Below, one piece after another: positions 52,505 through 64,000 of a stretch of DNA of 64,000 nt. The stretch spans positions 149,068,526 to 149,132,525 of the forward strand of contig NC_083560.1 in assembly GCF_019925205.1 (NCBI RefSeq), written 5' to 3'. How positions within the stretch are numbered: the first letter of the stretch is position 1; each line of letters starts with the position of its first letter. Under the pieces are notes generated by a model. The model was not told where the DNA came from. It ran no database searches and worked only from the letters and a program-made list of their open reading frames with translations. The DNA comes from Metopolophium dirhodum. Lineage: Eukaryota; Arthropoda; Insecta; Hemiptera; Aphididae. A program made the position numbers and the translations under genes.

Positions 52505-55323
52505 TAGAATTTAGAACTCAATAATTACGTTAATATTAACGTAATTCATTGTTGGGGTACGTCATTTAAAATTAAAAAAAAACATAATATGTTGATGAAT
52601 AAGACTTCAGACAATTGCAAACTTATTTATCCACTATACATAAACTAGATGATCAAAAAACTAGAGTTTTGAAGTCAATAAATACGTTGATATTAACATT
52701 TTCATTGTTGGGGTACATCATTTCAAATTAAAAAAAACACATAAGTTGTTGTTGAATAAGACTTCAGGCAATTGCAAATACATTAGTCACCTATAGATAG
52801 ATTAGTTGAACCCAAAACTAGAATTTAGAACTCAATAATTACGTTAATATTAACGTTATTCATTGTTGGGGTACGTCATTTCAAATTAAAAAAAAACATA
52901 ATATGTTGATGAAGAAGACTTCAGACAATTGCAAATACATTTATCCACTATAAATTAACTAGATGTTCAAAAAACTAGAATTTAGAAGTCAATAAATACG
53001 TTGATATCAACATTTTCATTGTTGGGGTACATCATTTCAAATTAAAAAAAAACATAATTTGTTGACGAATAAGACTTCAGGCAATTGCAAATATATTGGT
53101 CACCTATAGATAGATTAGTTGAACCCAAAACTAGAATTTAGAACTCAATAATTACGTTAATATTAACGTTATTCATTGTTGGGGTACGTCATTTCAAATT
53201 AAAAAAAAACATAATATGTTGATGAAGAAGACTTCAGACAATTGCAAATACATTTATCCACTATAAATTAACTAGATGTTCAAAAAACTAGAATTTAGAA
53301 GTCAATAAATACGTTGATATCAACATTTTCATTGTTGGGGTACATCATTTCAAATTAAAAAAAAACATAATTTGTTGACGAATAAGACTTCAGACAATTG
53401 CAAATATATTGGTCACCTATAGATAGATTAGTTGAACCCAAAACTAGAATTTAGAAGTCAATAATTACGTTAATATTAACGTTATTCATTGTTGGGGTAC
53501 GTCATTTCAAATTAAAAAAAAACATAATATGTTGATGAATAAGACTTCAGACAATTGCAAACACATTTATCCACTATACATAAACTAGATGATCAGAAAA
53601 CTTGAATTTTGAAGTCAATAAATACGTTGGTATTAACATTTTCATTGTTGGGGTACATCATTTCAAATTAAAAAAAACACATAAGTTGTTGTTGAATAAG
53701 ACTTCAGGCAATTGCAAATACATTATCACCTATAGATAGATTAGTTGAACCCAAAACTAGAATTTAGAACTCAATAATTACGTTAATATTAACGTTATTC
53801 ATTGTTGGGATACGTCATTTCAAATTAAAAAAAAACATAATATGTTGATGAAGAAGACTTTAGACAATTGCAAATACATTTATCCACTATAAATTAACTA
53901 GATGTTCAAAAAACTAGAATTTAGAAGTCAATAAATACGTTGATATTAACATTTTCATTGTTGGGGTATATCATTTCAAATTAAAAAAAACACATGAAAT
54001 GTTGTTGAATAAGACTTCAGGCAATTGCAAATACATTTATCCACTATAAATTAACTAGATGTTCAAAAATCTAGAATTTAGAAGTCAATAAATACGTTGA
54101 TATTAACATTTTCATTGTTGGGGTATATCATTTCAAATTAAAAAAAAACATAATTTGTTGACGAATAAGACTTCAGGCAATTGCAAATACATTAGTCACC
54201 TATAGATAGATTAGTTGAACCCAAAACTAGAATTTAGAACTCAATAATTACGTTAATATTAACGTTATTCATTGTTGGGGTACGTCATTTCAAATTAAAA
54301 AAAAACATTATATGTTGATGAAGAAGACTTCAGACAATTGCAAATACATTTATCCACTATAAATTAACTAGATGTTCAAAAAACTAGAATTTAGAAGTCA
54401 ATAAATACGTTGATATTAACATTTTCATTGTTGGGGTACATCATTTCAAATTAAAAAAAAACATAAATTGTTGTTGGTTAAGACTTCAGACAATTGCAAA
54501 CACATTTATCCACTATACATAAACTAGATGATCAGAAAACTAGAATTTTGAAGTCAATAAATACGTTGATATTAACATTTTCGTTGTTGGGGTACATCAT
54601 TTCAAATTAAAAAAAACACATGAAATGTTGTTGAATAAGACTTCAGACAATTGCAAATACATTGGTCACCTATAGATAGAATAGTTGAACCCAAAACTAG
54701 AATTTAGAACTCAATTATTACGTTAATATTAACGTTATTCATTGTTAGGTACGTCATTTCAAATTAAAAAAAAACATAATATGTTGATGAATAAGACTTC
54801 AGACAATTGCTAACACATTTATCCACTATACATAAACTAGATGATCAGAAAACTAGAATTTTGAAGTCAATAAATACGTTGATATTAACATTTTCATTGT
54901 TGGGGTACATCATTTCAAATTAAAAAAAACACATAAGTTGTTGTTGAATAAGACTTCAGGCAATTGCAAATACATTAGTCACCTATAGATAGATTAGTTG
55001 AACCCAAAACTAGAATTTAGAACTCAATAATTACGTTAATATTAACGTTATTCATTGTTGGGGTACGTCATTTCAAATTAAAAAAAAACATAATATGTTG
55101 ATGAAGAAGACTTCAGACAATTGCAAATACATTTATCCACTATAAATTAACTAGATGTTCAAAAAACTAGAATTTAGAAGTCAATAAATACGTTGATATC
55201 AACATTTTCATTGTTGGGGTATATCATTTCAAATTAAAAAAAAACATAATTTGTTGACGAATAAGACGTCAGACAATTTCAAATACATTGGTCACCTATA
55301 GATAGATTAGTTGAACCCAAAAC
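52505..55323 (+). repeat. 19-mer mosaic repeat, copy P1 (18 monomers, 2,819 bp)
   Basis: Starts at the monomer with the 24-bp palindrome and carries the new variant CAAACTTATTTATCC (52617 on). Further landmarks are two GATATCAAC pairs, ACTTGAATTTTG (about 53600), GGGATACG (about 53807), TTTTCGTTG (54578), ATTGCTAACAC (54806) and GACGTC (55265). One monomer is missing relative to P2: near 54018 GGCAATTGCAAATAC continues into ATTTATCC, where P2 has ATTACTCACC. Confidence 0.88.
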
Positions 55324-58301
55324 TAGAATTTAGAACTCAATAATTACGTTAATATTAACGTAATTCATTGTTGGGGTACGTCATTTAAAATTAAAAAAAA
55401 ACATAATATGTTGATGAATAAGACTTCAGACAATTGCAAACTTATTTATCCACTAAACATAAACTAGATGATCAAAAAACTAGAGTTTTGAAGTCAATAA
55501 ATACGTTGATATTAACATTTTCATTGTTGGGGTACATCATTTCAAATTAAAAAAAACACATAAGTTGTTGTTGAATAAGACTTCAGGCAATTGCAAATAC
55601 ATTAGTCACCTATAGATAGATTAGTTGAACCCAAAACTAGAATTTAGAACTCAATAATTACGTTAATATTAACGTTATTCATTGTTGGGGTACGTCATTT
55701 CAAATTAAAAAAAAACATAATATGTTGATGAAGAAGACTTCAGACAATTGCAAATACATTTATCCACTATAAATTAACTAGATGTTCAAAAAACTAGAAT
55801 TTAGAAGTCAATAAATACGTTGATATCAACATTTTCATTGTTGGGGTACATCATTTCAAATTAAAAAAAAACATAATTTGTTGACGAATAAGACTTCAGG
55901 CAATTGCAAATATATTGGTCACCTATAGATAGATTAGTTGAACCCAAAACTAGAATTTAGAACTCAATAATTACGTTAATATTAACGTTATTCATTGTTG
56001 GGGTACGTCATTTCAAATTAAAAAAAAACATAATATGTTGATGAAGAAGACTTCAGACAATTGCAAATACATTTATCCACTATAAATTAACTAGATGTTC
56101 AAAAAACTAGAATTTAGAAGTCAATAAATACGTTGATATCAACATTTTCATTGTTGGGGTACATCATTTCAAATTAAAAAAAAACATAATTTGTTGACGA
56201 ATAAGACTTCAGACAATTGCAAATATATTGGTCACCTATAGATAGATTAGTTGAACCCAAAACTAGAATTTAGAAGTCAATAATTACGTTAATATTAACG
56301 TTATTCATTGTTGGGGTACGTCATTTAAAATTAAAAAAAAACATAATATGTTGATGAATAAGACTTCAGACAATTGCAAACTTATTTATCCACTAAACAT
56401 AAACTAGATGATCAGAAAACTTGAATTTTGAAGTCAATAAATACGTTGGTATTAACATTTTCATTGTTGGGGTACATCATTTCAAATTAAAAAAAACACA
56501 TAAGTTGTTGTTGAATAAGACTTCAGGCAATTGCAAATACATTATCACCTATAGATAGATTAGTTGAACCCAAAACTAGAATTTAGAACTCAATAATTAC
56601 GTTAATATTAACGTTATTCATTGTTGGGATACGTCATTTCAAATTAAAAAAAAACATAATATGTTGATGAAGAAGACTTTAGACAATTGCAAATACATTT
56701 ATCCACTATAAATTAACTAGATGTTCAAAAAACTAGAATTTAGAAGTCAATAAATACGTTGATATTAACATTTTCATTGTTGGGGTATATCATTTCAAAT
56801 TAAAAAAAACACATGAAATGTTGTTGAATAAGACTTCAGGCAATTGCAAATACATTACTCACCTATAGATCGATTAGTTGTACGCAAAACTAGAATTTAG
56901 AAGTCAATAATTACGTTAATATTAACGTTATTCATTGTTGGGGTACATCATTTCAAATTAAAAAAAAAAACATAAATTGTTGTTGATTAAGACTTCAGAC
57001 AATTGAAAATACATTTATCCACTATAAATTAACTAGATGTTCAAAAATCTAGAATTTAGAAGTCAATAAATACGTTGATATTAACATTTTCATTGTTGGG
57101 GTATATCATTTCAAATTAAAAAAAAACATAATTTGTTGACGAATAAGACTTCAGGCAATTGCAAATACATTAGTCACCTATAGATAGATTAGTTGAACCC
57201 AAAACTAGAATTTAGAACTCAATAATTACGTTAATATTAACGTTATTCATTGTTGGGGTACGTCATTTCAAATTAAAAAAAAACATTATATGTTGATGAA
57301 GAAGACTTCAGACAATTGCAAATACATTTATCCACTATAAATTAACTAGATGTTCAAAAAACTAGAATTTAGAAGTCAATAAATACGTTGATATTAACAT
57401 TTTCATTGTTGGGGTACATCATTTCAAATTAAAAAAAAACATAAATTGTTGTTGGTTAAGACTTCAGACAATTGCAAACACATTTATCCACTATACATAA
57501 ACTAGATGATCAGAAAACTAGAATTTTGAAGTCAATAAATACGTTGATATTAACATTTTCGTTGTTGGGGTACATCATTTCAAATTAAAAAAAACACATG
57601 AAATGTTGTTGAATAAGACTTCAGACAATTGCAAATACATTGGTCACCTATAGATAGAATAGTTGAACCCAAAACTAGAATTTAGAACTCAATTATTACG
57701 TTAATATTAACGTTATTCATTGTTAGGTACGTCATTTCAAATTAAAAAAAAACATAATATGTTGATGAATAAGACTTCAGACAATTGCTAACACATTTAT
57801 CCACTATACATAAACTAGATGATCAGAAAACTAGAATTTTGAAGTCAATAAATACGTTGATATTAACATTTTCATTGTTGGGGTACATCATTTCAAATTA
57901 AAAAAAACACATAAGTTGTTGTTGAATAAGACTTCAGGCAATTGCAAATACATTAGTCACCTATAGATAGATTAGTTGAACCCAAAACTAGAATTTAGAA
58001 CTCAATAATTACGTTAATATTAACGTTATTCATTGTTGGGGTACGTCATTTCAAATTAAAAAAAAACATAATATGTTGATGAAGAAGACTTCAGACAATT
58101 GCAAATACATTTATCCACTATAAATTAACTAGATGTTCAAAAAACTAGAATTTAGAAGTCAATAAATACGTTGATATCAACATTTTCATTGTTGGGGTAT
58201 ATCATTTCAAATTAAAAAAAAACATAATTTGTTGACGAATAAGACGTCAGACAATTTCAAATACATTGGTCACCTATAGATAGATTAGTTGAACCCAAAA
58301 C
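55324..58301 (+). repeat. 19-mer mosaic repeat, copy P2 (2,978 bp)
   Basis: TTTTCGTTG and ATTGCTAACAC recur 2,978 bp after P1. P2 keeps the GTACGC-tailed region lost from P1. It has two private CACTAAACAT tails (about 55452 and 56392), the second inside a patch that appears copied from the first. Confidence 0.88.
56303..56414 (+). repeat. Patch resembling gene conversion
   Basis: Between about 56327 and 56396 the monomer carries three rare variants in a row (TTTAAAATT, CTTATTTATCC, CACTAAACAT). They are identical to those at 55387-55456, 940 bp (six monomers) to the left. Its flanks (GTTATTC on the left, GATCAGAAAACTTGAATTTTG on the right) match the corresponding P1 monomer at 53460-53600, which lacks all three. 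Confidence 0.85.
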
Positions 58302-60964
58302 TAGAATTTAGAACTCAATAATTACGTTAATATTAACGTAATTCATTGTTGGGGTACGTCATTTAAAATTAAAAAAAAACATAATATGTTGATGAATAAG
58401 ACTTCAGACAATTGCAAACTTATTTATCCACTATACATAAACTAGATGATCAAAAAACTAGAGTTTTGAAGTCAATAAATACGTTGATATTAACATTTTC
58501 ATTGTTGGGGTACATCATTTCAAATTAAAAAAAACACATAAGTTGTTGTTGAATAAGACTTCAGGCAATTGCAAATACATTAGTCACCTATAGATAGATT
58601 AGTTGAACCCAAAACTAGAATTTAGAACTCAATAATTACGTTAATATTAACGTTATTCATTGTTGGGGTACGTCATTTCAAATTAAAAAAAAACATAATA
58701 TGTTGATGAAGAAGACTTCAGACAATTGCAAATACATTTATCCACTATAAATTAACTAGATGTTCAAAAAACTAGAATTTAGAAGTCAATAAATACGTTG
58801 ATATCAACATTTTCATTGTTGGGGTACATCATTTCAAATTAAAAAAAAACATAATTTGTTGACGAATAAGACTTCAGACAATTGCAAATATATTGGTCAC
58901 CTATAGATAGATTAGTTGAACCCAAAACTAGAATTTAGAAGTCAATAATTACGTTAATATTAACGTTATTCATTGTTGGGGTACGTCATTTCAAATTAAA
59001 AAAAAACATAATATGTTGATGAATAAGACTTCAGACAATTGCAAACACATTTATCCACTATACATAAACTAGATGATCAGAAAACTAGAATTTTGAAGTC
59101 AATAAATACGTTGGTATTAACATTTTCATTGTTGGGGTACATCATTTCAAATTAAAAAAAACACATAAGTTGTTGTTGAATAAGACTTCAGGCAATTTCA
59201 AATACATTATCACCTATAGATAGATTAGTTGAACCCAAAACTAGAATTTAGAACTCAATAATTACGTTAATATTAACGTTATTCATTGTTGGGATACGTC
59301 ATTTCAAATTAAAAAAAAACATAATATGTTGATGAAGAAGACTTTAGACAATTGCAAATACATTTATCCACTATAAATTAACTAGATGTTCAAAAAACTA
59401 GAATTTAGAAGTCAATAAATACGTTGATATTAACATTTTCATTGTTGGGGTATATCATTTCAAATTAAAAAAAACACATGAAATGTTGTTGAATAAGACT
59501 TCAGGCAATTGCAAATACATTACTCACCTATAGATAGATTAGTTGAACCCAAAACTAGAATTTAGAAGTCAATAATTACGTTAATATTAACGTTATTCAT
59601 TGTTGGGGTACGTCATTTCAAATTAAAAAAAAACATAATATGTTGATGAATAAGACTTCAGACAATTGCAAACACATTTATCCACTATACATAAACTAGA
59701 TGATCAGAAAACTAGAATTTTGAAGTCAATAAATACGTTGGTATTAACATTTTCATTGTTGGGGTACATCATTTCAAATTAAAAAAAACACATAAGTTGT
59801 TGTTGAATAAGACTTCAGGCAATTTCAAATACATTATCACCTATAGATAGATTAGTTGAACCCAAAACTAGAATTTAGAACTCAATAATTACGTTAATAT
59901 TAACGTTATTCATTGTTGGGGTACGTCATTTAAAATTAAAAAAAAACATAATATGTTGATGAATAAGACTTCAGACAATTGCAAACTTATTTATCCACTA
60001 TACATAAACTAGATGATCAAAAAACTAGAGTTTTGAAGTCAATAAATACGTTGATATTAACATTTTCATTGTTGGGGTACATCATTTCAAATTAAAAAAA
60101 ACACATAAGTTGTTGTTGAATAAGACTTCAGGCAATTGCAAATACATTAGTCACCTATAGATAGATTAGTTGAACCCAAAACTAGAATTTAGAACTCAAT
60201 AATTACGTTAATATTAACGTTATTCATTGTTGGGGTACGTCATTTCAAATTAAAAAAAAACATAATATGTTGATGAAGAAGACTTCAGACAATTGCAAAT
60301 ACATTTATCCACTATAAATTAACTAGATGTTCAAAAAACTAGAATTTAGAAGTCAATAAATACGTTGATATCAACATTTTCATTGTTGGGGTACATCATT
60401 TCAAATTAAAAAAAAACATAATTTGTTGACGAATAAGACTTCAGACAATTGCAAATATATTGGTCACCTATAGATAGATTAGTTGAACCCAAAACTAGAA
60501 TTTAGAAGTCAATAATTACGTTAATATTAACATTTTCGTTGTTGGGGTACATCATTTCAAATTAAAAAAAACACATGAAATGTTGTTGAATAAGACTTCA
60601 GACAATTGCAAATACATTGGTCACCTATAGATAGAATAGTTGAACCCAAAACTAGAATTTAGAACTCAATTATTACGTTAATATTAACGTTATTCATTGT
60701 TAGGTACGTCATTTCAAATTAAAAAAAAACATAATATGTTGATGAATAAGACTTCAGACAATTGCTAACACATTTATCCACTATACATAAACTAGATGAT
60801 CAGAAAACTAGAATTTTGAAGTCAATAAATACGTTGATATCAACATTTTCATTGTTGGGGTATATCATTTCAAATTAAAAAAAAACATAATTTGTTGACG
60901 AATAAGACGTCAGACAATTTCAAATACATTGGTCACCTATAGATAGATTAGTTGAACCCAAAAC
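58302..60964 (+). repeat. 19-mer mosaic repeat, copy P3, rearranged (17 monomers, 2,663 bp)
   Basis: Begins like P2 (TAAAATT, CTTATTTATCC). It contains GGCAATTTCAAATACATTATC at 59191 and again at 59818 (four monomers apart), and a second TAAAATT/CTTATTTATCC monomer at about 59930-59990. A two-monomer insert lies at about 60530-60840, taken from the TTTTCGTTG/GCTAAC part of P1 or P2. Both edges of that insert fall in or near the dyad region. Confidence 0.85.
60500..60850 (+). repeat. Two-monomer insert bounded by hybrid monomers
   Basis: The monomer at about 60500 is X-type through ACGTTAATATTAAC and then becomes Y-type with ATTTTCGTTG. The one at about 60808 starts TAGAATTTTGAAG and becomes GATATCAAC then GGGGTATATC. 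The enclosed sequence (TTTTCGTTG, GATAGAATAG, TTAGGTACG, GCTAACAC) matches 57555-57850. Confidence 0.83.
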
Positions 60965-62531
60965 TAGAATTTAGAACTCAATAATTACGTTAATATTAAC
61001 GTAATTCATTGTTGGGGTACGTCATTTAAAATTAAAAAAAAACATAATATGTTGATGAATAAGACTTCAGACAATTGCAAACTTATTTATCCACTATACA
61101 TAAACTAGATGATCAAAAAACTAGAGTTTTGAAGTCAATAAATACGTTGATATTAACATTTTCATTGTTGGGGTACATCATTTCAAATTAAAAAAAACAC
61201 ATAAGTTGTTGTTGAATAAGACTTCAGGCAATTGCAAATACATTAGTCACCTATAGATAGATTAGTTGAACCCAAAACTAGAATTTAGAACTCAATAATT
61301 ACGTTAATATTAACGTTATTCATTGTTGGGGTACGTCATTTCAAATTAAAAAAAAACATAATATGTTGATGAAGAAGACTTCAGACAATTGCAAATACAT
61401 TTATCCACTATAAATTAACTAGATGTTCAAAAAACTAGAATTTAGAAGTCAATAAATACGTTGATATCAACATTTTCATTGTTGGGGTACATCATTTCAA
61501 ATTAAAAAAAAACATAATTTGTTGACGAATAAGACTTCAGACAATTGCAAATATATTGGTCACCTATAGATAGATTAGTTGAACCCAAAACTAGAATTTA
61601 GAAGTCAATAATTACGTTAATATTAACGTTATTCATTGTTGGGGTACGTCATTTCAAATTAAAAAAAAACATAATATGTTGATGAATAAGACTTCAGACA
61701 ATTGCAAACACATTTATCCACTATACATAAACTAGATGATCAGAAAACTAGAATTTTGAAGTCAATAAATACGTTGGTATTAACATTTTCATTGTTGGGG
61801 TACATCATTTCAAATTAAAAAAAACACATAAGTTGTTGTTGAATAAGACTTCAGGCAATTTCAAATACATTATCACCTATAGATAGATTAGTTGAACCCA
61901 AAACTAGAATTTAGAACTCAATAATTACGTTAATATTAACGTTATTCATTGTTGGGATACGTCATTTCAAATTAAAAAAAAACATAAAATGTTGATGAAG
62001 AAGACTTTAGACAATTGCAAATACATTTATCCACTATAAATTAACTAGATGTTCAAAAAACTAGAATTTAGAAGTCAATAAATACGTTGATATTAACATT
62101 TTCATTGTTGGGGTATATCATTTCAAATTAAAAAAAACACATGAAATGTTGTTGAATAAGACTTCAGGCAATTGCAAATACATTACTCACCTATAGATCG
62201 ATTAGTTGAACCCAAAACTAGAATTTAGAACTCAATAATTACGTTAATATTAACGTTATTCATTGTTGGGGTACGTCATTTCAAATTAAAAAAAAACATA
62301 ATATGTTGATGAAGAAGACTTTAGACAATTGCAAATACATTTATCCACTATACATAAACTAGATGATCAGAAAACTAGAGTTTTGAAGTCAATAAATACG
62401 TTGATATTAACATTTTCATTGTTGGGGTATATCATTTCAAATTAAAAAAAAACATAATTTGTTGACGAATAAGACGTCAGACAATTTCAAATACATTGGT
62501 CACCTATAGATAGATTAGTTGAACCCAAAAC
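60965..62531 (+). repeat. 10-monomer unit, copy P4 (1,567 bp)
   Basis: From the 24-bp palindrome at 60983 to the next GACGTC (62472). Landmarks: CTTATTTATCC (61082), GATATCAAC, ATATATTGG, GGCAATTTC (61854), GGGATACG (about 61957). ACATAAAATGTTGATG near 61983 is private. The final Y has GATCGATTAGTTGAACCC, a hybrid of the GATCG/GTACGC and GATAG/GAACCC tails. Confidence 0.87.
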
Positions 62532-64000
62532 TAGAATTTAGAACTCAATAATTACGTTAATATTAACGTAATTCATTGTTGGGGTACGTCATTTAAAATT
62601 AAAAAAAAACATAATATGTTGATGAATAAGACTTCAGACAATTGCAAACTTATTTATCCACTATACATAAACTAGATGATCAAAAAACTAGAGTTTTGAA
62701 GTCAATAAATACGTTGATATTAACATTTTCATTGTTGGGGTACATCATTTCAAATTAAAAAAAACACATAAGTTGTTGTTGAATAAGACTTCAGGCAATT
62801 GCAAATACATTAGTCACCTATAGATAGATTAGTTGAACCCAAAACTAGAATTTAGAACTCAATAATTACGTTAATATTAACGTTATTCATTGTTGGGGTA
62901 CGTCATTTCAAATTAAAAAAAAACATAATATGTTGATGAAGAAGACTTCAGACAATTGCAAATACATTTATCCACTATAAATTAACTAGATGTTCAAAAA
63001 ACTAGAATTTAGAAGTCAATAAATACGTTGATATCAACATTTTCATTGTTGGGGTACATCATTTCAAATTAAAAAAAAACATAATTTGTTGACGAATAAG
63101 ACTTCAGACAATTGCAAATATATTGGTCACCTATAGATAGATTAGTTGAACCCAAAACTAGAATTTAGAAGTCAATAATTACGTTAATATTAACGTTATT
63201 CATTGTTGGGGTACGTCATTTCAAATTAAAAAAAAACATAATATGTTGATGAATAAGACTTCAGACAATTGCAAACACATTTATCCACTATACATAAACT
63301 AGATGATCAGAAAACTAGAATTTTGAAGTCAATAAATACGTTGGTATTAACATTTTCATTGTTGGGGTACATCATTTCAAATTAAAAAAAACACATAAGT
63401 TGTTGTTGAATAAGACTTCAGGCAATTTCAAATACATTATCACCTATAGATAGATTAGTTGAACCCAAAACTAGAATTTAGAACTCAATAATTACGTTAA
63501 TATTAACGTTATTCATTGTTGGGATACGTCATTTCAAATTAAAAAAAAACATAATATGTTGATGAAGAAGACTTTAGACAATTGCAAATACATTTATCCA
63601 CTATAAATTAACTAGATGTTCAAAAAACTAGAATTTAGAAGTCAATAAATACGTTGATATTAACATTTTCATTGTTGGGGTATATCATTTCAAATTAAAA
63701 AAAACACATGAAATGTTGTTGAATAAGACTTCAGGCAATTGCAAATACATTACTCACCTATAGATAGATTAGTTGAACCCAAAACTAGAATTTAGAAGTC
63801 AATAATTACGTTAATATTAACGTTATTCATTGTTGGGGTACGTCATTTCAAATTAAAAAAAAACATAATATGTTGATGAATAAGACTTCAGACAATTGCA
63901 AACACATTTATCCACTATACATAAACTAGATGATCAGAAAACTAGAATTTTGAAGTCAATAAATACGTTGGTATTAACATTTTCATTGTTGGGGTACATC
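62532..64000 (+). repeat. 10-monomer unit, copy P5, running off the window
   Basis: Repeats P4 at an offset of 1,566-1,567 bp (24-bp palindrome 62550, CTTATTTATCC 62648, GGCAATTTC 63421). From about 63760 it follows 59540-59770 instead (GATAGATTAGTTGAACCC then TAGAAGTCAATAATT). The array has not ended at base 64000. Confidence 0.88.

Larger units (their letters stand above)
22049..64000 (+). repeat. Satellite array, region 2: X/Y monomers in long higher-order repeats
   Basis: About 267 monomers of 155-159 bp. X monomers mostly begin with TAATTACGTTAATATTAACG and end in TTTATCCACTATA followed by ACTAGATGTTCAAAAAAC or ACTAGATGATCAGAAAAC. Y monomers have AAATACGTTGATATTAACATTTTC, often ACACATAAG or ACACATGAAATG, and end in CACCTATAGATAGATTAGTTGAACCC or ...GATCGATTAGTTGTACGC. 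Alternation gives a base dimer of about 314 bp, grouped into larger units that change along the array. The array runs off the right end of the window. Confidence 0.97.

Noticed and set aside
54575..54595. TTTTCGTTGTTGGGG resembling a CENP-B box (also near 57555 and 60532)
   Set aside because: The TTCG start matches, but the central A and the CGGG core of the CENP-B consensus are missing. The motif is a one-base variant of TTTCATTGTTGGGG, present only three times.
1..64000. CRISPR array
   Set aside because: The repeats are about 157 bp and contiguous, with no unique spacers and no cas genes.
1..64000. Telomeric, subtelomeric, rDNA or transposon sequence
   Set aside because: I found no TTAGGG-like or TTTAGGG-like tandem, no long inverted or LTR-type ends, no coding domain, and no break in the monomer series.
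1..64000. Inverted or strand-switched monomers
   Set aside because: Every monomer read follows the same orientation (TAGA start, AAAAC end). Only the short internal palindromes are symmetric.
1..64000. Assignment to a named satellite (alpha satellite, rice CentO, maize CentC, Arabidopsis 178-bp repeat)
   Set aside because: Length or sequence does not match what I recall of these families. A database search of one X and one A monomer would settle it; without that I leave the family unnamed.

Overview
The window is satellite DNA from end to end. All 64,000 bases are head-to-tail copies of an AT-rich monomer of about 157 bp (a hand count of one monomer gives about 26% G+C), roughly 407 copies, all in the same orientation. 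I see no gene, RNA gene, transposon, telomere repeat or unique sequence. Stop codons are dense in all frames. The layout (nucleosome-sized monomer, nested higher-order repeats, 64 kb without interruption) is typical of a centromeric or pericentromeric array in a eukaryotic chromosome assembled from accurate long reads. I do not recognise the monomer, so I name no species; many plants and invertebrates have satellites of this size.

Region 1 (1-22048) is a regular three-monomer higher-order repeat, A-B-C, with a 472-bp period: 46 complete trimers, then a final A-B dimer that lacks C. Units 1-14 (1-6620) carry many one-base length changes, a 10-bp duplication and a 28-bp deletion. Units 15-46 (6621-21731) are nearly identical, and 27 of 32 are exactly 472 bp. 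Rare linked variants recur every 4-6 units, so the array was amplified in multi-unit blocks.

Region 2 (22049-64000) begins in a chimeric monomer, A-type on the left and region-2-type on the right. It is built mainly from two alternating monomer classes. X ends in a '...TTTATCCACTATA...' tail and Y in a '...TCACCTATAGAT...' tail. X and Y are combined into much longer and changing higher-order repeats: a 16-monomer unit of about 2,508 bp (22831-31138), an 18-monomer unit of about 2,828 bp (31139-36793), a 24-monomer unit of about 3,770 bp with two different four-monomer deletion derivatives (37580-47635), a 10-monomer tandem (49207-about 51750), and a 17-19-monomer mosaic (52505 to the window end).

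Three things stand out. A 16-bp perfect palindrome occurs once per trimer in region 1 and in most X monomers of region 2, and is extended to a 24-bp perfect palindrome at nine sites. Two blocks (GGGGTAC...A-tract and ACTTCAGACAATTGCAAATAC) are nearly invariant in every monomer class. Several recombination scars (chimeric monomers, whole-monomer deletions, a patch resembling gene conversion) can be placed to within tens of bases. Together they record how the array evolved by unequal exchange.
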